The notes beneath the pieces were generated by a model, which saw only the letters and a list, made by a program, of their open reading frames with translations, had not been told where the DNA came from and searched no databases. Shown one piece after another: positions 36,079 to 46,024 of a stretch of DNA of 64,000 nucleotides. This DNA is from Paraburkholderia silvatlantica. Lineage in GTDB: Bacteria; Pseudomonadota; Gammaproteobacteria; Burkholderiales; Burkholderiaceae. The stretch lies in assembly GCF_003096715.1 (NCBI RefSeq), contig NZ_QEOL01000031.1, forward strand, positions 1 to 64,000. Direction: 5' to 3'. How positions within the stretch are numbered: position 1 is the first letter of the stretch; each line of letters opens with the position of its first letter. The position numbers and the translations under genes were made by a program.

Positions 36079-36106
36079 CTCGCGCGTCCGCCCGCCGTCG
36101 CGCCGT

Positions 36107-36130
36107 AAAAAACCCGGCAGCTGCCGGGTT
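36107..36130 (-). terminator. Terminator of the glutamine amidotransferase gene
   Basis: The perfect 20-nt palindrome AACCCGGCAG / CTGCCGGGTT (36111-36130) is followed on minus by a run of T (A-run 36107-36112 on plus). It lies 56 nt past the minus-strand stop at 36186, and 29 nt past the stop of the convergent hypothetical gene. Confidence 0.85.
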
Positions 36131-36185
36131 GCGCGCGGCCAGGACGGAGTTGCTGCGATTCGCTGTGATTGCCCCTGGTCGGCAA

Positions 36186-37580
36186 TCAGAAGCGGGTTTC
36201 CCGCGCGGCTCGCAGGAAGGTGTCGAGCAGCGGCGTGCAGTCGAGCAGTTCGGGGCCGCCCGCGCGATGAAACTCGGGGTGCCACTGCACGCCCACCACG
36301 AACGGCGAGCGGCGGTAGCGCACCGCCTCGATGAGCCCGTCGCCCGCCGAAACGGCCTCGACGGTCAGGTCGCGTCCGAGGTTCTTCACGGCCTGATGGT
36401 GAATCGAGTTGACGATCGCCTCGCGCCGCCCGGGGAACAGGGTTGCAAACGTCGAGCCCTCCGGGAACGTGACAGCGTGGCGATGCTGGTCGTAATGCTC
36501 GCTCACGTGCACGCCGGCCGTCGGCACGTCGGACGCGATGTCCTGATAAAGCGTGCCGCCGAACGCCACATTGATGAGCTGGCAGCCGCGGCACACGCCC
36601 AGCACCGGCTTGCCCGATTCGACGAACTCATGCAGCAGTTCGAGTTCGTACATGTCGCGCACGCGGTCGCCCGGCCATTCGGGGCGCGGCGAGATTTCCG
36701 CATATGTCTGCGGCGAGACGTCGGCGCCGCCCTGGAGCAGCAGGCCGTCGAGATGCTTCGCGTAATCGCGCAAGCGGATATTGCTCGGGTGCAGCATCCC
36801 CTGGTGCCCGACCGTCGGAATCATGAACACGATGACGTCCCGGGACATCACCCAGTGTGCGATCGACTCCTCCAGGTATTGCAGCGTCTTGCCGCGCAGC
36901 CCTTGTGCGCCCGGCTCCGGGTGGAAGATCCGCGCCGACACGCCGATGCGCAGCGTGCGCTGCGTGATGCGCTGACCGGCGCGGTCGAACAGTTGCCGCG
37001 CACGCGCCGCGACGATGCGGCCGAACACCGCCCAGGCCGAATCGCTCGGGCGCAGATAACGCGGCGGCTCCGGCGGAATGGCGCCGGGCGGCGGCGGATG
37101 ATGCGCCGTGAAGTCGGGCGCCTGGCCAAAGCCGGCCGGCGCAGCACCAGGACGTTGCCGCGCAGCAGACGCTGCCGCCTCGCCCGTGCTCGCCGGTTCG
37201 GTATGCGGGGCCGGCGCGGGCGCAGCCTTGCCGGCCTCGGCGGTTTCGCTGATCGGAATACCCGGCGTCGTGCCCGCCGGCGCCTGCTTCGGCAACTCGC
37301 GAGGCGTGGCAGCCGATGCGGCCGCTCCAGCGTCGGGCGTGACGGTCGAAGCGCTTTCGGGCGCATCGGTCGAAGCACGTTGCGCGGCTTCCCCAGAGGG
37401 CGAAGCAGGCAGAGAACCAGGCGGAGAACCGGACGAAGAAGCGGAGGAGGAACCAGCGGAGGCGCCGGGAGAACCGGCAGGAGGAGAGGACGAGGCCGCG
37501 GGGGCGCCGGCAGGACCGGCATCGGCAGGACGGTTTGTGCCGTCAGGAACCTCGGGTTGGTCTGATTTGTTATCGCTCAT
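36186..37580 (-). CDS. Class I glutamine amidotransferase, gamma-glutamyl-GABA hydrolase (PuuD) family, with long disordered N-terminus
   Basis: The protein has 464 residues. The C-terminal ~255 (about 210-464) is a peptidase C26 / PuuD-like domain with nucleophile C330 (GVCRGCQ) and H434-E436 (WHPEF), plus LLQGGADVSPQTY. PuuD-like enzymes hydrolyse gamma-glutamyl-gamma-aminobutyrate in putrescine breakdown. The first ~185 residues are low-complexity Pro/Ala/Ser/Gly-rich, unlike the usual ~250-residue family members. No other puu genes are nearby, so substrate is uncertain. It has its own terminator. Confidence 0.85.
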   Translation of the reverse strand: MSDNKSDQPEVPDGTNRPADAGPAGAPAASSSPPAGSPGASAGSSSASSSGSPPGSLPASPSGEAAQRASTDAPESASTVTPDAGAAASAATPRELPKQAPAGTTPGIPISETAEAGKAAPAPAPHTEPASTGEAAASAARQRPGAAPAGFGQAPDFTAHHPPPPGAIPPEPPRYLRPSDSAWAVFGRIVAARARQLFDRAGQRITQRTLRIGVSARIFHPEPGAQGLRGKTLQYLEESIAHWVMSRDVIVFMIPTVGHQGMLHPSNIRLRDYAKHLDGLLLQGGADVSPQTYAEISPRPEWPGDRVRDMYELELLHEFVESGKPVLGVCRGCQLINVAFGGTLYQDIASDVPTAGVHVSEHYDQHRHAVTFPEGSTFATLFPGRREAIVNSIHHQAVKNLGRDLTVEAVSAGDGLIEAVRYRRSPFVVGVQWHPEFHRAGGPELLDCTPLLDTFLRAARETRF

Positions 37581-37713
37581 GACGTGGGGTCAGGCGCGCG
37601 GCGCGCGAACGAATGAACAGGCCTTGATTATCCGTCGCACGGCACGCCGCCGCCACCCCCGCACACAATTGCTCACATCCCGTCACACCGGGGACGTCTC
37701 GACCACGCCCGGA

Positions 37714-39471
37714 TCAGGCATCCGGCCGCTCGTCGAAGGTCTCGCGCAACGCAATCTGCATCGACGCGTGGATCTTCACGCACCAGCGCCACAGCAGCAT
37801 GGTGAGCGCCGCCGCGCACACCAGCACGCCGACGAGAAAGCCCGTGGGCGGCAGGATCGTCCCCGACAGCGCCGCCACGAGCAGGAATACGCCGAACATC
37901 GAGACCACGGGCACCAGTTCCGCAATCACATGGCGGATCGCGCGCGTAAAGCGCCCGGCCTTCTCCGGCTGCACGCTCACTTCGGCGAGCAACAGCGCGA
38001 GCGACTGCGTCTTGCGCCACACCGCCACGAGAAACGGCATCGCGAGCACGAGCGCGGCGCTCCAGAGGACGACGCGCTGAATGCGCTCGTCGGCGATCCA
38101 GTGCGCAAGCAGCGGCGCCGCGTAGCGCGCACCGTACGAGACGCCGATGAAGATCGCCGAGACGAGCGCGAGATTCACGGCAATCTGCACGACGATGCGC
38201 TTCGTGAGCGAAAAGATCGTGGGCCCCTCGGAGCGCGGCACGAGGCAGCGCAGCCACTGGCCGTACATGCCGAACACGTTCGAGACGGCGGGCGGCATGG
38301 CGCGCGCGAGGCGCTGCGAGAGCGGATCGGCAATGCGGATGAGGTAAGGCGTGGTGAGCGTCGTGATGGCCGAGACGGTCACGGCGATCGGATAGAGAAA
38401 CCCGCTCGTCACCTTCAGCGTGAGTCCGAGCGAGGCGATAATGAACGAGAACTCGCCGATCTGCGAGACGGTCATGCCCACGCGCATGGCGGTGCGCCCG
38501 TCGCGGCCCGCGAGAAAGGTGCCGAGGCCGCACGACACGAGCTTGCCGAGCACCACGGCAATCGAGATCACGGCGATCGGCCAGGCGTAATCGACCAGCA
38601 CGAGCGGGTTGAGCATGAGCCCGATCGTCACGAAGAAGATGGCGGAGAACGCGTCGCGCAGCGGCGCGACGAGATGCTCGATGCGATGCAGATGCCGCGA
38701 CTCGGCCATCACCGCGCCGATCAGGAACGCGCCGAGCGCGATCGAATAATCGAGCTTCACGACGAGCAGGCAAAAGCCGAAGCAAAAGCCCAGCACGGAG
38801 ACGAGCAGCATCTCGTCGTTGCCCACGCGCGCGATATAGCCGAGCACGCGCGGCACGATCAGGATGCCCGCGAGCAGCGAGACCAGCATGAAGAGCAGCA
38901 GCTTGCCGAGCGTGATGAGCGCGATGCCCGGCGAAAGCTCGCCCGTCTGCGCGATGCCGCCAAGCAGCACGAGCATGGCAATGCCGAGAATGTCCTCGAC
39001 GATCAGGATGCCGAACACGAGCTGCGCGAACGGCTCGCGCTTCACGCCGAGATCGGAGAGCGCCTTGACGATGATCGTCGTCGAAGAGATGGCGAGAATC
39101 GCGCCGAGGAACAGCGCATCCATCGTCGCCCAGCCGAACGCGCGGCCGATCTCGTAGCCGATCCACAGCATCAGCACGATCTCCGAGAGCGCCGCGACGA
39201 TGGCGGTCGCGCCCACCTGGAAGAGCTTGCGCAGGCTGAATTCGAGGCCGAGGGAGAACATCAGGAACACCACGCCGAGCTCGCCGAGCGTCTGGATGGT
39301 CTGCTCGTCGTGAATGAGCTGGAACGGCGGCGTGTACGGCCCGATGATCACGCCCGCCGCGATATAGCCGAGCACGACCGGCTGCTTCAGGCGATGAAAC
39401 AGCACGGTGACGACGCCTGCAATCGCCATCACGACTGCCAGATCCTGAATGAAGCCGATTCCGTGGTGCAT
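37714..39471 (-). CDS. CPA2-family monovalent cation/proton antiporter (Kef-like, no RCK domain)
   Basis: A 585-residue membrane protein with about 12 segments of the Na/H exchanger fold (about 1-390, with LFLMFSLGLEFSLRKL-type TM3-4 and GAFLIGAVMAESRHLHRIEHL). Three or four further hydrophobic segments follow in the last 180 residues. The soluble TrkA-N (RCK) domain seen in KefB/KefC is absent, so NAD- or glutathione-type gating is not expected. It probably exchanges K+ or Na+ for H+. It is divergent to the amidase gene and has no partner in the window. Confidence 0.88.
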   Translation of the reverse strand: MHHGIGFIQDLAVVMAIAGVVTVLFHRLKQPVVLGYIAAGVIIGPYTPPFQLIHDEQTIQTLGELGVVFLMFSLGLEFSLRKLFQVGATAIVAALSEIVLMLWIGYEIGRAFGWATMDALFLGAILAISSTTIIVKALSDLGVKREPFAQLVFGILIVEDILGIAMLVLLGGIAQTGELSPGIALITLGKLLLFMLVSLLAGILIVPRVLGYIARVGNDEMLLVSVLGFCFGFCLLVVKLDYSIALGAFLIGAVMAESRHLHRIEHLVAPLRDAFSAIFFVTIGLMLNPLVLVDYAWPIAVISIAVVLGKLVSCGLGTFLAGRDGRTAMRVGMTVSQIGEFSFIIASLGLTLKVTSGFLYPIAVTVSAITTLTTPYLIRIADPLSQRLARAMPPAVSNVFGMYGQWLRCLVPRSEGPTIFSLTKRIVVQIAVNLALVSAIFIGVSYGARYAAPLLAHWIADERIQRVVLWSAALVLAMPFLVAVWRKTQSLALLLAEVSVQPEKAGRFTRAIRHVIAELVPVVSMFGVFLLVAALSGTILPPTGFLVGVLVCAAALTMLLWRWCVKIHASMQIALRETFDERPDA

Positions 39472-39680
39472 GAAGGCCCTTCCTTACAAATAGCTATCGA
39501 TTCTGCGCATGTTACCCGATGCGCGGCCTGAGCCAAATCGCACGCAAGGAAAAAAGCCGACCTACAATGATGCGACCCTTGCAGGCGCCGCCCTTGCCGC
39601 CCTTCGCCGGCGGCCTGACAGCCTGCTCCGCTGAACTTCGCGCAGCGCGCCGCCGCGCATTGACCGAGTCTTCCGCCACC

Positions 39681-41060
39681 ATGACCACCGCTTTTACCCC
39701 GTTCCCTCCCCTCGCCCAGCTCGCGGCCGATCTCGCCGCGGGCCGCACGACGAGCCGCGCGCTCGCCGAAGCCGCGCTCGAACGCATCGCCGACCCGGCC
39801 GGCCAGGGCGCGACCGTCTTCACGCACGTGGATGCCGGGCGCGTGCGCGCCGCCGCCGACGCGCACGACCGCCTGCGCGCGGCCGGCACCGTGCTTTCGC
39901 CGCTCGCCGGCATCCCCGTCTCGGTAAAGGATCTGTTCGACGTGGCGGGCGAAGTCACCCGCGCGGGCTCCACGGCGCTTGCGAATGCGGCGCCCGCCAA
40001 AGAGGACGCCGCCGCCGTTGCGCGGCTGCGTCATGCGGGCGCGGTGCTGGTCGGCCGGACCAATATGAGCGAATTCGCGTTCTCGGGGCTCGGCCTGAAC
40101 CCGCACTACGGCACGCCGCTTTCGCCCTGGCGCCGCGGCGTGGCGGGCGATGCGCGCGTGGCGGGCGGCTCGTCCTCGGGCGCGGCGGCCTCGGTCGCGG
40201 ACGGCATGGCCGCCGTCGCGCTCGGCACCGACACCGGCGGCTCTATCCGCATTCCCGCCGCGTTCTGCGGCCTCACGGGCTTCAAACCCACTGCCGGGCG
40301 CATTCCGAAAACGGGCGGCGTGCCGCTCTCCCCCACGCTCGACTCTTTCGGCCCGATCGGCAACACGGTGGCGTGCTGCGCGCTCATGGACCGCGTGCTC
40401 GCCGGGCTCGCGCCGCACGTCCCGGCCACGCGCCACCTCGAAGGCGTGCGCCTCGGCGTGCTGACCAATTACGTGACCGACGGCGTGGACCCCGAAGTCG
40501 CAGAAACGATCGATACGGCGCTCAAGCATCTCGATGCGGCCGGCGCGATCGTGAGCGAAGTCCGCTTCGCCGCCTTCGAGCGCTTCGCCGCGATCAACCG
40601 CATCGGCTTCTCGCCGATGGAAGCGTATGCGTGGCATCGCGAGCTGATTGCGAAGCATCGGGACCAGTACGACCCGCGCGTGCTGGTGCGCATCCTGAAG
40701 GGCGAGCACGCGACGGCCGCCGACTATCTGGACCTGATCGCCGCCCGCGCAGCGGTCATGGACGAAGCCCAGGCCACGCTCTGGTCGCGCTTCGACGCCG
40801 TGATCGCGCCGACCGTGCCCATCGCGCCGCCCCCCGTCGCCCCGCTCGCCGCCGACGACGATGTCTTCGCGCGCACCAACGCGCTCGTGCTGCGCAACCC
40901 GAGCGCGTTCAATTTCCTCGATGCCTGCGCGCTCTCGCTGCCATGCCACCACTACGGCGCGGCGCCCGTCGGGCTGATGCTCGCAGCCGCGCCTGACAAC
41001 GATGACGCGCTGCTCGCCATTGGCCGCGGCGTCGAAGCTGTGCTCGCGCCGCTGCGCTGA
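39681..41060 (+). CDS. Amidase-signature family amidohydrolase
   Basis: The 459-residue enzyme carries the Ser-cisSer-Lys triad of the amidase signature: Lys in GIPVSVKDLFDVAG, the cis-Ser in AGGSSSGAAAS, and the nucleophile Ser in GTDTGGSIRIPAAFCG. The family includes indoleacetamide hydrolase, GatA-like and allophanate hydrolase enzymes; it is too short and lacks GatA context, so it is a stand-alone amidase of unknown substrate. The start MTTAFTPFPPL is chosen although the frame is open further upstream. It is followed 151 nt later by dsbB on the same strand. Confidence 0.9.
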   Translation: MTTAFTPFPPLAQLAADLAAGRTTSRALAEAALERIADPAGQGATVFTHVDAGRVRAAADAHDRLRAAGTVLSPLAGIPVSVKDLFDVAGEVTRAGSTALANAAPAKEDAAAVARLRHAGAVLVGRTNMSEFAFSGLGLNPHYGTPLSPWRRGVAGDARVAGGSSSGAAASVADGMAAVALGTDTGGSIRIPAAFCGLTGFKPTAGRIPKTGGVPLSPTLDSFGPIGNTVACCALMDRVLAGLAPHVPATRHLEGVRLGVLTNYVTDGVDPEVAETIDTALKHLDAAGAIVSEVRFAAFERFAAINRIGFSPMEAYAWHRELIAKHRDQYDPRVLVRILKGEHATAADYLDLIAARAAVMDEAQATLWSRFDAVIAPTVPIAPPPVAPLAADDDVFARTNALVLRNPSAFNFLDACALSLPCHHYGAAPVGLMLAAAPDNDDALLAIGRGVEAVLAPLR

Positions 41061-41211
41061 CCCGGGCGGGAATCGTTCAACTACCCCTGCGCGCGGACAA
41101 GGACACGTCCGCGCCGCGCGCAGCCTTCGCGCTAGAATCCCGTCACGCCGTCGCAGCCGCCTGCACGCTGCGCCAGACAACCCGAACTGAACGAGACAAC
41201 GAACGAGCCTC

Positions 41212-41742
41212 ATGAACGACGATAACGCGCTGTTGCGCCGCGAGCGCGGCCTGCTGGTCCTCCTTGGCCTGATCTGCCTCGCGCTGCTGGGCGGCGCCCT
41301 GTACTTCCAGTATGTCGAACATCAGGACCCGTGCCCGCTGTGCATCCTGGGGCGCTATTTCCTGATCCTGATTGCGGTCTTCGCCTTTCTCGGCGCGCGT
41401 ATGACGAGCTGGCGCGGCGTGCGCGTGCTCGAAGCGCTCGTGGCGCTTTCGGCGGCAGGCGGCGCGGTCGCGTCCGCGAGGCTCGTCTGGGTGCAGGCGT
41501 TCCCCAATTACAGCTGCGGCTTCGACACGCTGCAGCCCATCGTCGACGGTCTGCCGTTCGCGCACTGGCTGCCCGGCGTGTTCAAGGTGCAAGGCCTTTG
41601 CGAAACCACCTATCCGCCGACGCTCGGCCTGACCATGCCGGTGTGGTCGCTGCTCGCCTTCGTCATCGCATTCCTCGCCGTGACCCTGAGCCTGTGGCGC
41701 AATCGTCGCCGTCAGGTGTCGTGGCCCGGCATCCGCCGCTGA
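41212..41742 (+). CDS. dsbB: Disulfide bond formation protein B
   Basis: A 176-residue inner-membrane quinone reductase that reoxidises DsbA. It has four membrane segments, C41-P-L-C44 in the first periplasmic loop, and C102 and C130 in the second loop. This is the full set of four active cysteines. The length matches Burkholderia DsbB. It makes periplasmic disulfide formation possible. It lies between an amidase and the xdh cluster, with no dsbA nearby. Confidence 0.95.
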   Translation: MNDDNALLRRERGLLVLLGLICLALLGGALYFQYVEHQDPCPLCILGRYFLILIAVFAFLGARMTSWRGVRVLEALVALSAAGGAVASARLVWVQAFPNYSCGFDTLQPIVDGLPFAHWLPGVFKVQGLCETTYPPTLGLTMPVWSLLAFVIAFLAVTLSLWRNRRRQVSWPGIRR

Positions 41743-41805
41743 CCAGCCAAAGGGCGCGATCGCCGCACGCGCCGCACGCAATGGCCCGGCACCGCCATGC
41801 GCGCT

Positions 41806-41830
41806 GTGACGGCGTCATGACCCAAGTCAC
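41806..41830. promoter_or_regulatory. Inverted-repeat cluster upstream of xdhA (candidate operator)
   Basis: TGACG-G-CGTCA (41807-41817) is a perfect 5-bp dyad. It overlaps a wider one, GTGAC (41806-41810) / GTCAC (41826-41830). The cluster lies about 145-170 nt before the xdhA start, in a 232-nt gap after dsbB where the xdh promoter should be. Confidence 0.45.
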
Positions 41831-41974
41831 ATAATCCCCATCTTGCGGGGGAAATACTTTCCTGCGGCAAGCGGTGCTATCTTCGGAACTGGATGGCGAT
41901 CTACGTGCGCGAGGCCGGTGTTGGCGCGCCCCTCTCGTAACGCGCGCCTGATCCGCAATGTCCCCGGGTTCACC

Positions 41975-43531
41975 ATGACAACGCAAACCATCCGCTTCCT
42001 CCACCGAGGCGCCGTGCACGAAGTGCGCGATCTGCCTCCCACGCGCACGGTGCTTCAGCACCTGCGCGAGGACCTGCATGCCTGCGGCACCAAGGAAGGC
42101 TGCGCGGAGGGCGACTGCGGCGCGTGTACGGTCGTCGTGGGCGAACTCGACGGCCAAGGCCGTCTCGCGCTGAAGGCCATCAACGCCTGCATCCAGTTCC
42201 TGCCGACCCTGGACGGCCGCGCGCTCTACACCGTCGAAGACCTGCGCCAGCCGGACGGCGCACTGCACCCGGTCCAGCAGGCGATGGTCGATTGCCACGG
42301 CTCGCAGTGCGGCTTCTGCACGCCGGGCTTCGTCATGTCGTTGTGGGCGCTCTACGAGAACCAGCCTGCCGGCGCGGGCCTGCCGAGCCGCGAGGAAATC
42401 AACGAGGCGCTCTCGGGCAACCTGTGCCGCTGCACCGGCTACCGGCCGATCATCGAAGCGGCGCTGCGCATGTTCGACGAAACCTGCCATGCGCGCGTGT
42501 CGCTCGATCGCGCTGGCGTCGAGGCGCATTTGCGCGCGCTGCAGCGCACCGGCACCTTCGAATATCGCGGCCCCGACGTGCGAGGCGCCGCGCACGGCGA
42601 AAGCACGTTCTACGCGCCGCGCACGCTCGCCGCCTTCGCGGCGCTGCGTGCCGCGCATCCTGACGCGCGCGTGCTAGCGGGCGGCACCGACATCGGCCTG
42701 TGGGTCACGAAGCAGTTCCGCGACCTCGGCGACCTCATCTATACCGGCAACGTGGCGGAACTGACGACCGTTTCGCGCGACGCCCAGACGCTCACGATCG
42801 GCGCGGCCGTCCCGCTCGAAGAGGCCTACGCCGCACTCGCCGCCGATTACCCCGAACTCGCGGAACTGTGGGCGCGCTTCGCCTCGCTGCCCATTCGCAA
42901 CGCGGGCACGCTCGGCGGCAACGTCGCGAACGGCTCGCCGATCGGCGACTCGATGCCCGCGCTGCTCGCGCTCGACGCCACGCTCGTGCTGCGCCGTGCG
43001 GCGCGCGTGCGCACACTGCCGCTCGAGGCCTTCTACACGGGCTACCAGAAGAACGCGCTCGAAGCGGGCGAATTCGTCGAGGCGGTCCGCGTGCCGCGCC
43101 CCGCGCCGACACTGCGCTTTCGCACCTACAAGGTGTCGAAGCGCTACGACCAGGACATCTCGGCAGTGTGCGCCGCGTTTGCGCTCGACGTGCGCGAGGA
43201 CGGCACACTCGCGAGCGCGCGTATTGCCTACGGCGGCATGGCCGCGATCCCGCAGCGCGCCGCGCTTGCCGAAGCCGCGCTCGCCGGCGCGCGTTGGGAC
43301 GAGACGGGCGCACTGCACGCGATGGATGCGCTCGCCACCGACTATCGGCCGCTCACGGACATGCGCGCGAGCGGCGCCTATCGGCTGAAGGTCGCGCGCA
43401 ATCTGCTGTGGCGCTGCTGGCTCGAAACGCGCGACGAGGCCCCGCTCGCGTTGTGCGACGTCAACGCGTTCGCTTTCGCCGAAGATGACGACGATGGCCA
43501 GGGCTGCGCAGCCGCCGGAGTCGCGCCATGA
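41975..43531 (+). CDS. xdhA: Xanthine dehydrogenase small subunit (2Fe-2S and FAD)
   Basis: The 518-residue subunit has two [2Fe-2S] sites, CGTKEGCAEGDCGACTVV (about 40-60) and CGFCTPG...NLCRCTGYRPI (about 110-160), then the FAD-binding domain with LAGGTDIGLWVTKQ and GGNVANGSPIGDSMPALLAL. Electrons from the molybdenum site in XdhB reach NAD+ here. The start MTTQTIRFLHRG is chosen from family N-termini. It overlaps xdhB by 4 nt. The complex oxidises hypoxanthine to xanthine to urate in the cytoplasm. Confidence 0.96.
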   Translation: MTTQTIRFLHRGAVHEVRDLPPTRTVLQHLREDLHACGTKEGCAEGDCGACTVVVGELDGQGRLALKAINACIQFLPTLDGRALYTVEDLRQPDGALHPVQQAMVDCHGSQCGFCTPGFVMSLWALYENQPAGAGLPSREEINEALSGNLCRCTGYRPIIEAALRMFDETCHARVSLDRAGVEAHLRALQRTGTFEYRGPDVRGAAHGESTFYAPRTLAAFAALRAAHPDARVLAGGTDIGLWVTKQFRDLGDLIYTGNVAELTTVSRDAQTLTIGAAVPLEEAYAALAADYPELAELWARFASLPIRNAGTLGGNVANGSPIGDSMPALLALDATLVLRRAARVRTLPLEAFYTGYQKNALEAGEFVEAVRVPRPAPTLRFRTYKVSKRYDQDISAVCAAFALDVREDGTLASARIAYGGMAAIPQRAALAEAALAGARWDETGALHAMDALATDYRPLTDMRASGAYRLKVARNLLWRCWLETRDEAPLALCDVNAFAFAEDDDDGQGCAAAGVAP

Positions 43532-45906
43532 ACGATCAAGCCGAAGCGCTCGTCATGCGCCAGCCGCCAGAGACCTTGCACGAGCGCGCGCTCGGCGCAG
43601 CGCTGCCGCACGAATCCGCCGACGCGCACGTCAGCGGCGAGGCGCGCTACACCGACGACATCCCCGAACTGCACGGCACCGTGCACGCGGCGCTCGGCCT
43701 GGCGCGCCATGCGCACGCGCGCATCGTCGCGCTGGATCTCGAACGCGTGCGCTCGGCGCCGGGCGTGCTTGCGGTGCTGACGGCCGCCGACATCCCCGGC
43801 GAGAACGACTGCGGCCCGGTCGTGCACGACGACCCGGTGCTCGCGAGCGAGGTCGTGCACTATCTCGGGCAGCCCGTGTTCGCGGTGATCGCCACGAGCC
43901 ACGAACTCGCGCGACGCGCCGCGGCGCTCGCCGCGAGCGAAGACGTCGTTCGCTACGCGCCGCTCGAGCCTGTTCTGAGCATCGAGGAGGCGCGCACGCG
44001 CCGGCACTACGTGCTGCCGCCGCTGCGGCTCGTGCGCGGCGCGCCCGATGCTGCGCTCGCCGCGGCGCCGCATCGCCTGGCGGGCACGTTTGCCGTGGGC
44101 GGCCAGGAACAGTTCTATCTCGAAGGCCAGGTGGCCTACGCGCTCCCGCAAGAGCAAACGGGCATGCTCGTCTACAGCTCGACGCAGCACCCGAGCGAAA
44201 TGCAGCAGGTCGTCGCGCATCTGCTCGGCTGGCCCGCGCATCGCGTCGCCTGCGAATGCCGGCGCATGGGCGGCGGTTTCGGCGGCAAGGAATCGCAGTC
44301 GGCGCTGTTCGCGTGCATCGCCGCGCTCGCGGCGCACACGCTGCAGCGGCCCGTGAAGCTGCGCGCGGATCGCGACGACGACTTCATGATCACCGGCAAG
44401 CGCCACGATGCGCGCTACACGTATGAGGCGGGCTACGACGACGAAGGACGGCTCCTTGGCGCGCGCGTGGAGATCGCGCTGCGCGCGGGCTACTCCGCCG
44501 ATCTGTCGGGCGCCGTCGCCACGCGCGCGGTATGCCATTTCGACAACGCCTACTTTCTGCCGGACGTCGAAATCGTCGCGCTCTGCTGCAAGACGAACAC
44601 GCAGTCGAACACCGCGTTTCGCGGCTTCGGCGGCCCGCAGGGCGCGCTCGTGATGGAGGTGATGCTCGACGAAATCGCCCGGGCGCTGGGCCGCGATCCG
44701 CTCGATGTGCGGCGCGCGAACTACTACGGCATCGGCGAGCGCGACGTCACGCCGTACGGCCAGCGCGTGGAGGACAACGTGCTCGCGCCGCTCACCGACG
44801 AACTGCTCGCGTCGAGCCGCTATCACGAGCGTCGCGCGGCCATCGCCGCGTACAACCGCACGAGCCCCGTGCTCAAGCGCGGCCTGGCGCTCACGCCGGT
44901 CAAGTTCGGCATCTCGTTCAACGTGCCGCATCTGAACCAGGCGGGCGCGCTCGTCCATGTGTACCGCGACGGCTCGGTGCTCGTGAACCACGGCGGCACC
45001 GAAATGGGCCAGGGGCTCAACACCAAGGTCGCGCAGGTCGTGGCGGGCACGCTCGGATTGCCGCTCGCACGCGTGCGCGTGAGCGCCGCCGATACCTCGA
45101 AGGTCGCCAATACTTCGGCCACGGCCGCCTCCACGGGCAGCGACCTCAACGGCAAGGCCGCCGAGGATGCAGCGCTCACGATCCGCGCGCGTCTCGCGGC
45201 TTTCGCGGCCGCACAATACGGCGGCGCGGCCGAAGACGTCGCGTTCGAAGCCGGCCACGTGCGAGCGAACGGCAAGGCGATTGCCTTTGGCGAACTCGTC
45301 GAACTCGCGTACATGAAGCGCGTGCAACTGTGGTCCGACGGCTTCTACGCCACGCCCAAAGTGCATTGGGACGCGCGCACGCTCACCGGTCATCCGTTCT
45401 ACTACTTCGCCTATGGCGCGGCCGTGTCCGAAGTGATCGTCGATACGCTCACGGGCGAATGGAAGCTCGTGCGCGCCGATGTGCTGCACGACGCGGGCCA
45501 GTCGATCAATCCGGCCATCGATCTCGGCCAGGTGGAAGGCGGCTTCATCCAGGGCATGGGCTGGCTCACCACCGAGGAACTCTGGTGGAACCGCGACGGG
45601 CGGCTCATGACGCATGCGCCTTCGACCTACAAGATTCCGGCGGTGAGCGACACGCCAGAGGCGTTCAACGTGAGGCTCTATCGCAGCGGCGGCAACGACA
45701 ACGTCGAACCGACGGTGTTCCGCTCGAAGGCCGTGGGCGAACCGCCCCTGCTGTTGCCGTTCTCGGTGTTTCTCGCGATTCGCGACGCCGTGGGCGCCGC
45801 GGTGCCCGAGGCGCGCGAGGCCGCGCCGCTGCGTGCGGCCGCGACGCCTGAAGCGATTCTCGATGCGCTGGACGCGCTGCGGGCAAACAGCCGCAAAACG
45901 GACTGA
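43528..45906 (+). CDS. xdhB: Xanthine dehydrogenase large subunit (molybdopterin)
   Basis: A 792-residue molybdopterin-binding subunit. Visible motifs are RMGGGFGGKESQ, AFRGFGGPQG (pterin and substrate channel, Arg) and, near the C-terminus, KAVGEPPLLL with the catalytic Glu. The GQGLNTK motif near residue 495 is also present. It binds hypoxanthine/xanthine and the Mo cofactor inserted by XdhC. The ATGA overlap with xdhA and the 118-nt gap to xdhC mark one transcription unit. Confidence 0.97.
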   Translation: MNDQAEALVMRQPPETLHERALGAALPHESADAHVSGEARYTDDIPELHGTVHAALGLARHAHARIVALDLERVRSAPGVLAVLTAADIPGENDCGPVVHDDPVLASEVVHYLGQPVFAVIATSHELARRAAALAASEDVVRYAPLEPVLSIEEARTRRHYVLPPLRLVRGAPDAALAAAPHRLAGTFAVGGQEQFYLEGQVAYALPQEQTGMLVYSSTQHPSEMQQVVAHLLGWPAHRVACECRRMGGGFGGKESQSALFACIAALAAHTLQRPVKLRADRDDDFMITGKRHDARYTYEAGYDDEGRLLGARVEIALRAGYSADLSGAVATRAVCHFDNAYFLPDVEIVALCCKTNTQSNTAFRGFGGPQGALVMEVMLDEIARALGRDPLDVRRANYYGIGERDVTPYGQRVEDNVLAPLTDELLASSRYHERRAAIAAYNRTSPVLKRGLALTPVKFGISFNVPHLNQAGALVHVYRDGSVLVNHGGTEMGQGLNTKVAQVVAGTLGLPLARVRVSAADTSKVANTSATAASTGSDLNGKAAEDAALTIRARLAAFAAAQYGGAAEDVAFEAGHVRANGKAIAFGELVELAYMKRVQLWSDGFYATPKVHWDARTLTGHPFYYFAYGAAVSEVIVDTLTGEWKLVRADVLHDAGQSINPAIDLGQVEGGFIQGMGWLTTEELWWNRDGRLMTHAPSTYKIPAVSDTPEAFNVRLYRSGGNDNVEPTVFRSKAVGEPPLLLPFSVFLAIRDAVGAAVPEAREAAPLRAAATPEAILDALDALRANSRKTD

Positions 45907-46024
45907 CCGCGCGAACCTGCAGGCGCCTCGCCCACTCCAAGCGCGAAGCGCCGCCCGCGCGAAGCCACGAAGATTAACCGGCGACACAGGCAGGTACGTG
46001 CCGCCCCGTAGGGAGAAGCGCCAG

